Of a DNA stretch of 64,000 bases, positions 35,521-48,500 are shown one piece after another. A model generated the notes under the pieces. It saw nothing but the letters and a program-made list of their open reading frames with translations, searched no databases and was not told the DNA's origin. The position numbers and the translations under genes were made by a program. Source of the stretch: Mariannaea sp. PMI_226 (lineage: Eukaryota; Ascomycota; Sordariomycetes; Hypocreales; Nectriaceae); the NCBI GenBank assembly GCA_024336345.1, contig JANFOG010000001.1, forward strand, positions 558,001 through 622,000, written 5' to 3'. Position 1 is the first letter of the stretch. Each line of letters begins with the position of its first letter.

Positions 35521-37916
35521 ATGTACTCCGCTCAGCGTAGCGGCGCTGATAGTGCGACCATCAATCCTGCTGCCCTCACCTCACCTAGTAAGTCCTTGGT
35601 TCCTAACCTGCAACCCCTCCCGCTCCCTTCACATCTCACATTCCCTGGGCTTGTTTGCTGAGTCTCATCGCGGACCTGTGACAAAATATCAGAAAGGGTA
35701 CACTCGTACCCTTAAATCGCAGAATTACTTGTTCCATCTTTGTTGCTCACAAGCGCCTGACCTGCGAGATCACATATTTCGTCATTTCCACCGGCGACCA
35801 CCTTCACTTATTTCCTCATGATGCTAACGGAGTTTGCGCACCAGATCCTCCCCACCGCGGCCTCAAGCGCAGTCGGTCCCCGGAACTCTATTCTTCGTTA
35901 CAAACCGGTGATGACGGTATGTCGGGGCGGATCCTGTGTAGCCCTTCGCTGCACTGCGCATTATGGCAGCGCACCGTGATGCGCCGTTCGCGACGTCCCG
36001 CGATACTGGCTCCGACTGCTCTTCCGTGTTCCATGTTTTTCGTGCTACCTCGCCTCTCGCATTACCATACACATCGCGAACACTCATATTTTATTTCCTA
36101 ACTAAAGGACTAAGCTAACCATATCGTTTCCTGCATAGGTGATTCGAAGCCTCTCCGAAAGCGCGGTCGGCCTATGAAACCTAGATCTGCGGGGAGCATC
36201 TCCGAAGCCCCCGATCAACAAGCTCACATCGCAACAATGCCTCAAACAATCCCCCCTCCCCAGACACCTCAGTCTCAGAGCAACGCGTTGCCTGCGCAGT
36301 CGAATACTGCTTATATTACTCCGACCCAGACCGCGGCTCCTCCTAAAACTACACCAACTAAGTCGACACTCAAGGCACTTCCGACTGTCAGGGATCACAC
36401 AACTGATCAACTAAATCCCACTGGCGATGAATACCTCCCTCGTGAGATTGATGAGTTTGGCGAGAAGAAAGTGGCTGCCAATGGTCAACTCCAGGGAGGT
36501 CGCGAGTACAAATGCAGGACCTTCCTAGTCCCTAATCGAGGGGATAAGCTGTTCATGCTCGCCACTGAATGTGCTCGGGTTTTGGGCTACCGTGACTCGT
36601 ACCTGCTGTTTAACAAAAACAGGTCACTATTCAAGATCATTGCCAGCCAAGCCGAGAAGGATGACCTCGTCCAACAGGAGATTCTGCCGTTTTCTTACCG
36701 TTCCAGGCAAATCGCTATCGTTACTGCCCGATCCATGTTCCGCCAATTCGGAAGCCGAGTTATTGTCAATGGTCGAAGAGTTCGAGACGACTATTGGGAG
36801 ACCAAGGCACGTAAACAAGGCTTCACCGAAGCTGACCTGGCTGGCGAGAAGCGTCCAGGCGCTACCAAAGCCAGGGAAGCGGCTGAGGCTGCCCAGAACA
36901 ACGTTCTTTTAGCTGGTGCTCCGCACCCCGAGATTGTCTACAACAACACTGGACCTTTCCCTGGCCCTCCACAGCCGCACCTAGTCCAACCAGGTATGAT
37001 CGGACCACCACCCGGAAGCACGACAAGAATGCCTGGATTGACACTTGGACCAGACCTTACTGACTCCCGGCCGCGCGACTACTCCGGAATCCTGAAGGGA
37101 GGACCGCGGCAGGAGATTACTGGCCCAGCTTACCAAGACCAGACCAGGCCATCTCCCTTGGGTGAACTGAACTCTCAGGCCCATCATGCCGCCGAGTTCA
37201 ATCGATCCGTAAATCAGCAGCGGGATATGCGCAACGATTATATCCAAGGAATTTGGCGACGGCCTCACGAGCAACCCTCCACAAACCTGACCCAGCAGCA
37301 GCCTGTAGCATCCGCTGACAGCGCTGCAGTCCCTGCGTCGCGACCATCGCATTCCCCCCACACCACTGCTACTGGCATGTCCCAGCCCGCATTGGCTTCC
37401 CAAAGCCCTCAGATGATGACCACTGCTCCGTATTCTCAATCCATAAGCGCTCAGAGTAGTCTTACACAGGCGCCTATGAGAGGCATGGCTCATTCTCCAA
37501 CCCAGTCGAATACCAGGCCAACGCCGTCTCTCCCAGCCACTGGCAGCTCGATGTCACAGAGCACAGGTAGCTATAACTACCAGTCTGGCCAGGGCATGTG
37601 GCCCCAGACTCCTCAGACTCCTCAGCAACACAGCGGTTATGGAAGCTACACTACTCAAGCTCAACAAAGTCATCCGTCGCAGTCTCCCGCCTCCCACCTG
37701 CGGCAGCCGAGCTCTGGTCAGATACAGCCCAATATGCAGTTCCCTGGCATGGCGAGTATGCAGTACGGCGCGGGCCAGAGCATGTACCCTACTGAGCAAA
37801 CTCCTCGGCAATACATGCCCCAGAATGCCGGCGGTGCCCCTGCTGTAAGCCAGCCTTGGTCCAGCCAACATTCGCCAACCCAGCAGTGGTGGGCTCCAGG
37901 CCAGCAACCTCAGTGA
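35521..37916 (+). CDS. RSC7/SWP82-type chromatin-remodelling complex subunit
   Basis: Exons 35521-35587, 35845-35916 and 36139-37916 give 638 residues; donors are GTAAGT and GTATGT, and the joins read SPNPPHRGLKRSRSPELY and GDDGDSKPLRKRGRPMKPR, an AT-hook-like basic patch. Residues about 143-275 are the conserved Rsc7/Swp82 domain: EYLPREIDEFGEKKV, GGREYKCRTFLVPNRGDKLF, LATECARVLGYRDSYLLFNK, IAIVTARSMFRQFGSRVIVN, DDYWETKARKQGF. The rest is Gln/Pro/Ser-rich and probably disordered. Yeast Rsc7 and Swp82 are subunits of the RSC and SWI/SNF nucleosome remodellers; which complex this one serves cannot be told from sequence. The first ATG is chosen because it keeps frame across the introns; exon 1 is short, so it is the least certain part. 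Confidence 0.85.
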
Positions 37917-39374
37917 GGGGCAGCTTGCATCTAACGACAGGACAGTGTGATTGACGTTCGCGTCAATTTCTCCTACTCCTACCATGCATGAGCAATGTGC
38001 ATAACAGCGGTCTACTTCTTTTTATCTTGTCGTATATTTTTCTAAGCGGGGGGGGACTCCGATCTTCGCTTCGGTCCGAATTCTCTTCACTCTTCTTGGA
38101 TATACTTTGTTGGAGAGGCTATGTGCTTTGTGGACAGACTGTCTATTTGAAGCTATGTGTATCATTTGGCCTGGGCAGGATAGAGGAGCCCATGGATTGG
38201 AAAGCAGGATTTCCTTTCTTTGGTTGATTTATTGCGGTATCGAGTTCTTTTTTTTTTTTTCTTTTTTTCTTCCGGGTGGGAAGAGTCAGGCATTGCTTGC
38301 AACCACACACTTCATGTTATCCTGACCATTCGTTCTTCTACTTTGACTTCTAAGGACACCCTCTCTTTATTTCATCTTTCATCTTCGTCGTCTTCTGCTT
38401 CACCTTCTTTCTTGCTCGAGGGCATTCTCAGCTTGGTGGGCATGTTTCTTTGGGCAAGGATGCGGTTCTTTTGTGTGGTTCAATTGCGTGCGTTCCTGGA
38501 TATCAGTTGTGCCGATAAGGCACAATGCCACGGGAACCGGTTTTTTTTATGCCGTGTCACCTCTTCGATTCGTTCTTGTCGACTTATTTCTTGTCGGCAT
38601 AGGGATATGGTTCAATCGCTAAATGGACACTGGCGCAGATTGCCTAGACAGCGGTTGGACTTGGGCTTGGATTTGGGCGGTTGGGTGCAATTGCTGGACA
38701 AGGTAATGACATGCTTCAAGGCGTTGGCTTCGGAGTGTGACGAGGAGGCTATTTGTGTTGTTACCTTACGCGAGTCTTACCTTGGCAAGCTTGAGGCATT
38801 CAATGGTGTTCCGTCGCCATATGCTGGGTTCATGGTTTCGTCAGTTTTGTTGTTCTCTTTCTTGGATTTGGTTTGGATTGGAATCTTGGGGTCGGTCCCT
38901 AACTGGCAGGTTCATTCTTGTGAGAGTGGGTGGCATCGGCAGGCTGGGTTGGTCGGATCAGGCAATAAGGAATCAGTTTCGTATTATACTTTGAATTGAG
39001 TGATTTTGTCGTTATTCACCTTAACGGAAATATTCATCCTTTGTTGCATGTGTATACTATTCATGACGGGAATATGCTCAAATAAGGTGCTTTGTGAAGC
39101 AAGGCCGGCTACACAGTTCTTGTAAATCGGAGAAGAACGTCTTGTTGAGTCTACATGTGATTTTTTTTTAGTCATACTGGGATGGGATGGGGGTGAAGGG
39201 GGCAAAGATGGACCCAAAGCCTTGGGGACTTGGAGAACCGGGAAGGGTCTAGGTATCTACATAATGCGAGGGTTGGTTGGGGAAGCACACATTTCGTTGT
39301 GACACCCTGAACTGGTCTTGTAAATTGTAACAAGGTAGGTCAAGGTTGGTATGTGTGACATTATGTTGCACAAC
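37917..39374. other. Convergent intergenic region between RSC7-type gene and DPB4
   Basis: The plus strand is T/G-rich with poly-T tracts (near 38248-38270), and carries a 259-codon open frame that begins at a TTG and encodes low-complexity Phe/Leu/Ser sequence at first; I regard it as spurious. Both 3' UTRs lie here. No gene is seen. Confidence 0.5.
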
Positions 39375-40623
39375 TCAGTCGCTATCATCGCCGTCCAACG
39401 CCTCATCCGCGTCATCCTGCCCCTCCCGCTCCTCCAGCGCATCGTGGGTGTCATCCCCGCTGGCACCAGCCCTGGCCTCATCCTCATCCTCCTCTTCTTC
39501 CTCTTCCTCTTCTTCCCCTTCGTCGTCCTCTTCCACTTCCTCCGCCTCGTCGTCCTCGGGCACAGCCTCGTCATCCTCCGTCTCAGCGTCGTCGTCGACC
39601 TCGGGAGCTGCTTTCGGCTCTACGCGGGCACGCTTGGTGCGAGGTTCTGAAGCCTCTGAGGCAATGGTTGTGTCACCATCGGCCTCGACTTGCGAGGTGT
39701 CTGCCATGTCGGTGTCTGCACCGTCTGATTTCTTGGCCTGGACCTTTTTGCGGTAAGATGTACGCTTCTCAGATCGGATAGCGTTGAACTCTTCGTGAGG
39801 CGTCAGCAATTCTGGTTTTTGCACAAAGGAAGAGGAAAGGCATAGGGGAAGAAGGAGGGAGACAGGGATAAGAACAATAGGGAATGGGGCGGCGAGAAGA
39901 AAGATGAGGACAGGGTAGCTTACTGGCAAATTCAGCCTCAAGGGGTTCGCGAAGGAAGCCAAATTCAGTTTCCTCCAGGGCTTTGAAGACATCAGCCGGA
40001 GTCACCGTCTTCTTTCCAGCACTGAGAGTGTGGTCGTTGGCACTGTGAAGCCAGAGTTAGCTTGGGGTCTTGTGGAATTCTAGTATTTTTCTTCTTTTCT
40101 TTTTTTTTTTTCACACAACAATCTGATGCATGAGGCTGAAACGTACTGTGAAGCGAGGTAGCTGATAAACATGGTAGCACTATTGCTCATGGCCAGAACA
40201 GCGTTGGCCTGGATCTGGGTATTTGGAGGCAGAACGCCCTTGGCCAATCTGGTGATTATTGACCTGGGCAGCGTGAGGTCCTGTCGATTAAGTGTGAGCA
40301 GGAAGCCGAGACTTGAAGACTGCGTCTTAAATCGGTTGGGAGCCACCAGGAGTCATTACCTCAATCGTCACAGCGTCATTGTGGTCTTTGGATTTGTCCT
40401 TTTCTTTTTCCTTTGGGGGTTCCTTCTCTTTCTCCTTCTCCTTCTCCTTTTCCTTCTTCTCAGGTGGAGATTGGGCCTGAGGTGGCGCTGATGTTGATGT
40501 CTGGGTCATGGATGCAGAGTCAGTAGGGGCAGAAGTCGTCTCCTTAGATGCTGTTTCATCCATTGGTACAAGGCGTGTGTTGGCTGTGTCGCTTTTGCGC
40601 GATGCAGACTTGCGTGGAGGCAT
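39375..40623 (-). CDS. DPB4: DNA polymerase epsilon subunit D (Dpb4/POLE3), histone-fold protein
   Basis: Four exons on the minus strand (40623-40360, 40280-40147, 40042-39924, 39790-39375) give 310 residues; all donors are GT (GTAATG, GTACGT, GTAAGC) and frames join cleanly. Residues 1-88 are Lys/Glu/Pro-rich and disordered. The NF-YB-like histone fold follows: [40 protein letters not shown], then [18 protein letters not shown] basic stretch ([15 protein letters not shown]) precedes a long acidic tail of Glu and Asp. Dpb4 pairs with Dpb3 in the polymerase epsilon holoenzyme, and the homologue also serves ISW2/CHRAC-type remodellers, binding DNA and histones during replication. It lies beside a chromatin-remodeller gene, an intriguing but unproven pairing. 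Confidence 0.92.
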
Positions 40624-42727
40624 TGCGAGCGATTGTGAAGGGGAGATGTGATAAAGGGTTGCTAAAAGTAGTAGTGTTGGTGGAGTGAGATGATGACACC
40701 TCCAAGGGCAAAAGGAGGGGGCGAGGGGTTTGGCAAGAGGTTTCTCAATGGAAACTGAGGGCGAAGAGATTCGATTCAGAGGTAGTAGGAAATAACACCC
40801 TCAGGATGAGTTTTCCAGGATTTTTCCCTTGACAGCCAAGCGAATGTGGCCAGATGACTCGTACCAAGTAGCCTGTGAATCGGTATCTTGGCAATACACG
40901 AGCGCAGGGGCGACCAAGAGAGAAGTTAGGCTAGACTCTGGACTCTGGACTCTAATGCTAGAATGCCTTAACAAACACCAATCTCGAAACAGTGAGACTT
41001 CTCCTTTCTGTTTCCGTAAATAAAGCACAAAAGCCCCCCCTATGGAGCTGCAACAAGGGTTCCAAGAGGCCGTGCTAGCGGAAGAGATGGCGAGATGTCA
41101 AGAAGGATATGTGCGTATATGGGTGCGTATTGTGTATGTGTGTGTTTCCTTCTTAGCGCGGTCAACAGTTCAAGTTTCAGGTCGAGGAGGGAGAGGTGGT
41201 TATGGTCATGAATGGGAGATGTGGATATGGCTGTGTGTTGAGGTTGTGGTGAGAACCAAGCGCGCGTCTGTCAGTCGGCTGGTCTGTGGGTGTGCGACGC
41301 GGTGCCCCGCTGTGACTGGGCTGGGGAAGCGCGTTAAGTGTGCGCACTCACTACTTCACCTTTCACTGATAGATTATTATCGGTCTCACGTCAACTCATA
41401 TATCTCCATGCCATTTTTGAATCTTCTCTCAGCCTGGTAGACAGACAGACAGACAAGCAGACATAATAGATAGAGTAGTCGCTCGTGCTGAATGTCTTGG
41501 TTGTTCTTCCCTTTTTTGCAAGGGAAAACGAGATGGGCTTTGCGGAGTTTACTTGGTGAGGATCTCGCCACATGAAATATCAATACCATAAGACAGGTAA
41601 GACAATCATCTACTGTCTCTTTCTTCATGTCTCCTCACCCTTTCTCCGCCTCTCTTAGCTATAATATTGAAAAAGAAAAAAAAAAAAAAGCCTTCAAACG
41701 AGTACTACAGATTACTTTGGAGGCATTTCTCTACTAATCTCGACTACAGCTCAGTGATCAAACGTAGCGAGCGAGCGAAGCAAAATACCTCACTCTCTTC
41801 TCATGCGTTGGATTCTTATTGCATTGATTGAAGACCTTGTATTATTGATCTGTGTGTACTATGTGGCAGGCATGCGAAAGCTATCCGTCGCCAATGCCTA
41901 TTCCAGCTGATTGCGTGGAGTCATATTCTATCTATACATGTAACTCCTTGTGAGAAGTTGTAGGGCTAACAAGTCAGTGAAGCCTCCGGCGTCGTTTCAT
42001 TTACGCAGAGATTCAAGATTGACTCGGCATCGCCTCCTGAAAGTGCCAACTGGTGCTCTGATAAGCTACCATGACAAAGAAAAGAGAAAGTAAAATAAAA
42101 TAAAGAAAAGTATCGGGGTATATCCGTCATAATATCAATGAAAAACAAGCCGCTTGATCCTCATCATTGGGCCTCATCTGTTCAACCCTTCCCCTTCAAG
42201 GTATGGAAGGAATCCTGTGAATCAGCGAGGCCAACTTCAATTCCAAGTCACCTTCTTCGAGAAGGAATGAAAAGAAATCTGGGCGTCGTCATTCCAACAA
42301 CAAAACAAGCATACAATAAAGAAAAGTCGCGGAAGGGACTGTCAAGCACGATGGACCGTATATGCATATAGCAATAATTTTCGGTAGATCTGGAGCCAGT
42401 GGGCGTGGGATTGTTCTTGAAGCCAAGGTAGGGAATTGTCGATCCTCATCATTGGTCATATGATCGAAAACTGGTTTCACTGACAAACAAAAAACGGTTT
42501 CAGTCTGAACCCTTGATGCTTTGAAACATGTCGTCGGAGATCATGGTAGCTCCGCATCTCCCTAAGAGCGAAGGAAGGGTTTCAGAAGGAGCGAGGATCT
42601 TAGTCGAAACGAAACCAACTGGTGTCTTCCCAAGATCCCTTTCTCTCGTCGTGAAAAATACGACTTATTGGTAGAAAATTGAAATCGAAGCCTTGATTGC
42701 TCCTTTCGTTTGTTATAGAATCCAATT
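40624..42727. other. DPB4 promoter region and 3' flank of the membrane-protein gene
   Basis: Contains the tandem ACTCTGG repeats at about 40933-40951, ACAGACAG repeats at about 41442-41455 and an A-rich tract near 41680-41690. No gene is seen. Confidence 0.5.
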
Positions 42728-43498
42728 TCATCCGATAGCACGACCAATCTCAAACTTGCGGATGAGAGGCCGTGGGGAGAGGCCCCCAATATAAGCATCA
42801 TCATCAAATGACATGCGCGGCGGAGTCGAAATAGAGTGCCCCCGCTTTTGTCGCCGCAAATCAAACGACCGGTTTGCCCGTGGAAGGAAATCGCTGGACA
42901 TTCGGGTAAGGCTATGCTCAGGTTGATGGCCATGCCACATGCTGTGGTGGCCTGGTGCGCTGATGGTGCTGCTTCGGCTGTTGCGAGTGCGACCCTGTCG
43001 TGCCGTGGGCGGGAGCTTCGCTAGACGGGAGGGCTGGCGCTTCAGAGGAGAGATGTAAGCATCTTCACCTTGGACGGTGTCATCGGTGAGGCCTGGGCGT
43101 GCGTTGGGAGCACGAGCAAGGACGGGAGTGGCCGGCATGTCCATGCTATGTTTGTTCTTGACAGCATTGTAAGTCTCCTCCGAGGCCCGAGCTTGGCCAT
43201 TCTGGTAAACAATAACGCTAGGCGGCTTTTTAATGGAAATGGAGCTCTGCTGGCGCTGGTGCTGCTGATGTTGGCTATGGTCGAAGATGGGAGAATCGAC
43301 AATGGGCGACTTCTCATCAGCCTTATCGGTTTTCCATGACTCAATCTCCTCGTCGCCAATTGGTGTAATGCCCCTGTTGAATAGAGATTTTCGTCGGCGA
43401 TATCGGCGACAGAGAACGACGGCGGCTATAGTGGCGAGCGTCACTGGGACCACAGTCGCAAGAACGACAATAAGAATCTTAGTTTGGGTGCTATTCAT
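42728..43498 (-). CDS. Small single-pass membrane protein, function unknown
   Basis: An intronless frame of 256 residues. It has no cleavable signal sequence but one strong membrane span at about residues 8-30 (ILIVVLATVVPVTLATIAAV then VLC), immediately followed by a basic stop-transfer RRYRRRK. The short N-terminus (MNSTQTK) would face outside or the lumen, with a long basic, Ser/Pro/Gln-rich tail in the cytoplasm. The tail contains a GITPIGDEEIESWK motif close to the membrane, a Gln/His run, several S/T-P sites that could be phosphorylated, and a C-terminal PRPLIRKFEIG. I cannot name the family, although such membrane plus disordered-tail proteins are common in this fungal group. The compact ATG context and clean frame make it a credible gene. 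Confidence 0.6.
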   Translation of the reverse strand: MNSTQTKILIVVLATVVPVTLATIAAVVLCRRYRRRKSLFNRGITPIGDEEIESWKTDKADEKSPIVDSPIFDHSQHQQHQRQQSSISIKKPPSVIVYQNGQARASEETYNAVKNKHSMDMPATPVLARAPNARPGLTDDTVQGEDAYISPLKRQPSRLAKLPPTARQGRTRNSRSSTISAPGHHSMWHGHQPEHSLTRMSSDFLPRANRSFDLRRQKRGHSISTPPRMSFDDDAYIGGLSPRPLIRKFEIGRAIG

Positions 43499-45570
43499 AG
43501 TGTCTGTGCCATGGCGTGGCCAATGTCTACCGTTCGATAGTAATAGCAGACGCGCAGAGAGTCGAGAATGGGGTCAAAAATTCACGAGTGGGAAGGGGGG
43601 GTTGGTGTAAAAGAAGAGGCCCTGCCGTCCAACACAGTCGCAGACCAAGAACACGAAGAGGAAAGAAAGAAGAATCTTTCTAGATGAAGTAAGACGATCA
43701 AATCCAGAGAATGAGGCCAGGTCCTGGGAGGGAGGGATTCGTCGAATCAAATTGGTAGACTGGGGTCCTTCAAGTTAGTTGAGACTTGACGAGATTAAGG
43801 CTGAAGCGAGTGTGACGTTGATATGGGAATTGAGAAATGGGAATTCGAGAATGGGGAATTGGAGTGGGTTTTTCTTTGAAGGATATACGGAAACAATGCC
43901 CTCGTCACCCATGTATGAGACGTTGGTGAGGTGGTCTCTCTCATGTCGCGTCGATGTCTTGATCTCCATCCTGTTCATTACCATTCCACGCCTTGAGCCA
44001 TCAGTCGTATGTTTCGATTCTCAATCGCCCCTTCCCTCGGGAGCAGATGAATCAGAAAGCGCCAGCTATTCACAGCGGAAGGCAAAGAACGAGGAAGGAG
44101 CCAGTACATTGATGGTACCAGAGTCATCACCAATCACCTCACTCATTTAAGAGGCAATAGTTATAGAAATGGGAAAGACGTTTGGGAGCAACAATGTGCT
44201 CCCGCTTTCGGGTGGGTTATAGACTAGATAAAGAGATGGGAAACAAACATTCGAAGCCGGTGAACAGAACCAGACCGGGCCGTATCGATATTCTGGCTCA
44301 ACTTGGAGCGAGAGGACCTTTAGTGAGAAGGAAGGATCGGCGAGAAGGAGGAGGAGAAATGGTATTGACAATCCTGAAGGTAGTGATGAAAAAGGTAGCA
44401 ATGATAGATGAGGAGTCAGTCCTTCCAATGCCAGCCGTCCTTCAAGGTCGGAATCTTCCTGGGGAAGAAGGATGGCGATGTGAATATCAGCCAGGCATGG
44501 GACGCCCTGGGGATAGTAAAGCCAAACGGCGTCGGAAGGGACGGAGGGATGGGGGAGGGCTTGAAGCTATATAGGGACTGGGGTGAACAGCCAAATGGCG
44601 GAGAGCCCGTAGCTTCTCCTCCTTCTCCTCCTCCTCTTCCACCGTCCAAAGTACGAAGTACCAAAATGTGGGAGGAATGCTCAGGTACAGTATGCCGCAA
44701 GAGGAGGAGGAGTGCGACTGGGGTGGAGGATAGTCAGGGGGGGTGGCCATGGTAGCGTCATTGAGGGGAGAATGGGCAAGGGTTTTGGGGAATCAGACGC
44801 AACGAACGAGCTTGATTGAACCAGAGGCCGCAGGGTGTGTGGCCGCTCGTATAGGTGTGTCTCTTTAGTTGAGGACGGGAGGGAGAAACAGGTGGTGGAG
44901 GCGGGGCTGGACGACGGGTGTGTGGGTTCACGGCTGTTTCTCCCTACAGCTGTTCAAACACGCGACACAGCTACTGCTACCACGTAGTGCGTTCAAGAGA
45001 TGGCCTCCCACCAGGTACCCTCTGACCGACTTGTCGACCTACTAGGCTACGTACCCGAAGTAGCTATGTGGGAGGACTGGGCACGAAAACGAAAGACCAG
45101 GTTGCCGATCAGTTTAGTTTTTTTTTTTTTTTTTTTTTTCTCTTTTCTTCTTCTCTCTAAAAGAACAAAATAGTTCCGATTTGAAAATTGTGTGTGTTCT
45201 ATTACCACCATCAATTTCTATGTATGGTAACGTAGTTGCTGCAGTAGACCCCTACGAGACTTAGGTAGGTAGGTACCTTTAGAAGTGTAATTAGGACAAT
45301 CGCAGCGTGCATTCATTCACTCACTCAACTCGGTGACGGATACAAGGTCACAAAAGGGTTTTGAAAAAAGACCCCCATCAATAATCCCTCAAACCACCAC
45401 AAGCTACAAACAATAGCCCATTTCCAGCCTCAAAGTCCCTACTTCCTCCACAGACGCAGCACATCTACCGGTATATCGAGACCTACATTATTGGCCCACC
45501 AGCCTGCAGCAGGCCCCCCTCCCTCTCAAGACCTTCAGTCTCTTACCACATCACGTCCGGCCGTCCACTA
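43499..45570. other. Upstream region of the membrane-protein gene
   Basis: Purine-rich plus strand (hence pyrimidine-rich on the coding strand), consistent with a long promoter and leader on the minus strand. A T22 run lies at 45118-45139 and a TTAGGTAGGTAGGTACCT motif at about 45261-45278. Open frames of about 130 codons here match the skew and are not credible genes. Confidence 0.5.
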
Positions 45571-48500
45571 GAGGCATGGCGCCATGGTCCATAGTCAGGA
45601 ACGTGGCGCATCAGGGACAGCCGAAGCACCAAGTTCCACTGCTGCTGGTAGTCCAGTTCTCAGTACCCTCCACAGTACACATCTCAAGCAGGGGTATGCT
45701 CCATGGCCCCGTCCTCCCCCCCCCCCCCCCCCCCCCCCCGGCAGCCGCATCGGGGAAGAGCAAATGAGGTCTAGAGAATGCAAATAGCAAGGGACCTCCC
45801 ACCAAAGCATTGGAGCATGACAAGCTAAAAGCCGACGACCATACGGCGTCAAATTAAGGCCTCGTTGAGAAAAAAAGAACAGAGAGAGAGATGGGGAAAT
45901 TCCTGTTCCCAGCAGAATCCCAATTCAATGGCTGATGGCTTGTCCAAGTCATCCTTTTCATCACAGTCAGCATGTTATCCTGTATTACATACGCACTTTT
46001 CATGCAAGGGTCTCCGGCTTCAGGCAATCCTTAATATCACTCCCAAGTGGTTTGGTTGGCCGCTGCAGCTGCCACGCAAGTCCTCCCCCTCTTCGACCTA
46101 TGCACCACCACTACCACCACCACCACGTTCAGCATCAAGCTAAGGTCCCCAGCCAGGCCACATGTGCCCAAGGCCCAAGGAACTGCAACTGTGACTGCAG
46201 GCCCAGCTGCAAACAACGGATTGCATGCCGTGGATGTCGTTTCTACCAATTGTTGAGGTGGTAGGGGTTGGGTTCCAAGGGCAGGCATTCTCCCGGCTCG
46301 CAAACCAAAGCGTTGAGCCGTGGTGTGGCTCGGTGCAGCAAAAGCAGGTACAGCTTGTTTCCTGTTCACGTCTGTCATCATGTTCCTGGGCCTGGCCGCT
46401 GGCTGCAGCATTGGCCGGGCCCTTGAACAGGCCCCTGTTTCTTTTCGGGTCCGCTACGTACTTGTGCCTTGTGCAAGAGTCGTAATGTACGTACTGAGAT
46501 AGAAGAAGCTGACATCAAAGTTAGGAGAGTATTGTCCTTCTCCATCAATCCACTGCCACATGTCCAACCAAGCGGAGATTCCACTCACATCCGGCTTGCC
46601 ACTCTCGCGGTGAGTTAATGTAGCCCAACGGTTATGCCCATGTTTCTTAGTCTATCGAGGTTTCAAAACACGCATACACGAAGCAAACACTGCTACGGCA
46701 TTTACGAAAGTGTAAACAAACAGGGAAGCAATCAGATGTCAATCTAGGAAAAATACGCCCATTTCAAGACTCCGCTCAACAAGCCATGAGACTATTATCA
46801 GGCGGAAGATAGAGAGAGACAATACAAAGAGAAGTAAAAAAAAAAAACATCATAAAACAAAACGTTTTTGCTGGCACCAATGGGCTTAGAAAACCCGCTT
46901 AAGGCCGTGCGCCGCTTATTAGTCCGGCCTCGCCTCCTCCCGAGAGCATCGTCGCCGGCACTCAATACGTATAGGCGTCTGGGGTATACTTCTTCCCCGA
47001 TGTAAGTTAGTTTTATTGCGAGCTTTTCCCTTTTGCATTCAAAAAATCATAGCTACGCAAGGGAGACGAGTGCAGCGCGCAGGGGGGGTCAAGTTGAAAT
47101 GCAGTTCGATGCACGTCAAGTAGAATAATAAAAAGGAACGGAAAGAAGACGCGTACATAGTAAAGAAGCCCCAAAAGGATAATACATAGACTAGGAGTAA
47201 TAGCAGCAAAAGTAAAGGTAGCAGGCAGATCTTCGTTCACCGGTTGTTACTTGTCATCAACACCACCCCCTGGTCTTCCTGAGCTTTGACTTGTCTCAGC
47301 TCGTCTTTTCTTTTTTTTTCTCCTTCTGAACAGAGATCGACGGTTCCTTCGATCGGTCTACTTCAGATAGTGACGGCCAGAAAGGGCATCCATCACCAGC
47401 ACATGGGAGAGAGACATTTGTCACGATTGCGAAGGTGAAATAACTGCCTATGGAGATGTAGTAGTCATGAGATCGGAATCGGAGACAGAAGATGGCCCGC
47501 TGAACAAGCCGAGTCATCCGTTAGACTACTACCGCATCTCCCGGGTTTTTTTTATTAGTTTTCCATTGTTATACTTGCGTATTTGTAAGTTACATATCTG
47601 CTTGGGGACGGTACTTCTGGTATCATACATGGTGGGCCAAGAGGAACAGGCCGGTCAACATCCCCACGGCCATCCCACTTGAAATGTTCGGAGACATACC
47701 AAGTCCAGCAGGAGGAGGCATCGCACTTTAAAACAATCGTTTCTTGGTTCTTACACATCCTAGGTACATAGCGCATAAGAATAACGGGACGGTGGATCAG
47801 GAACAACACCGTTCCGCCAAGCATATTGCAGCCATCTTTTTGCCCATCCATCACGAGGACTGAACGGTGGCCTTGGGTGGTTTTACAGTAATTAAATGAC
47901 GCCTTTCTTTGGACCTTCTCTAGGCCCGTTCCCCCCTCACCACCACTTTATTCGTTTTTATTCTTCTCAGTCCTTGTCGATCTACGGCAACCTCCGCAGA
48001 CAAAAAGGTGAGGGACGATAATCGCAAGAAAATCAACCGGGGTGGGCAGAGAGGATGAAGGCCAACCAGCAAGCCTATACTGCTCAGAGCATCAAACAAA
48101 GGGTGGCAGTGCAGTGAGACATGCGTCACTCGAGATAAACGTAGGATCAATTGTGGAGGTCTATCTGAACTGCACAACTAGATACAGCACCTCAAGGAGA
48201 AGTGATATGCACAGATCTTCAATGCAATGACTACGTAGTAGGTAGGCAGGCAAAGAAAAGAGAAAGAAAAGAAAGAAGGGGGGAAAATTAATGACGACCA
48301 ATACGGGGACGGCTCTTGCATCTCAACCACCAACCTCTGTCGTTGTCTCGGTCGTTTGTCTTCCTTACTTTTTTCTGTCCCCCTTTTTTTCTTTTCTGGT
48401 TTTTTACCTCTCCACAATGGCTTTGTCCATCATGCAAGCTTGACACTTTTTTTTTGTTTTTTGTTTTTTTCAACACGATACAGCACTGGCGCTTCCCTGC

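Noticed and set aside
38220..38999. 259-codon open frame downstream of the RSC7-type gene
   Set aside because: Begins at a TTG, opens with a poly-Phe run caused by a poly-T tract, and shows no family similarity; most likely 3' UTR and intergenic sequence.
44182..44574. 130-codon plus-strand frame opposite the membrane-protein leader
   Set aside because: Purine-rich, Lys/Arg/Gly-rich composition caused by skew; reverse of the likely leader of the minus-strand gene.
46320..46502. 60-codon plus-strand frame with a hydrophobic stretch
   Set aside because: Begins at a GTG or in mid-frame, with no conservation; hydrophobic stretch may be chance in GC-rich DNA.
47620..47740. Minus-strand frame with a hydrophobic run (SSGMAVGMLTGLFLLAHHV)
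   Set aside because: About 33 codons long with a stop upstream; too short and no splice signals.
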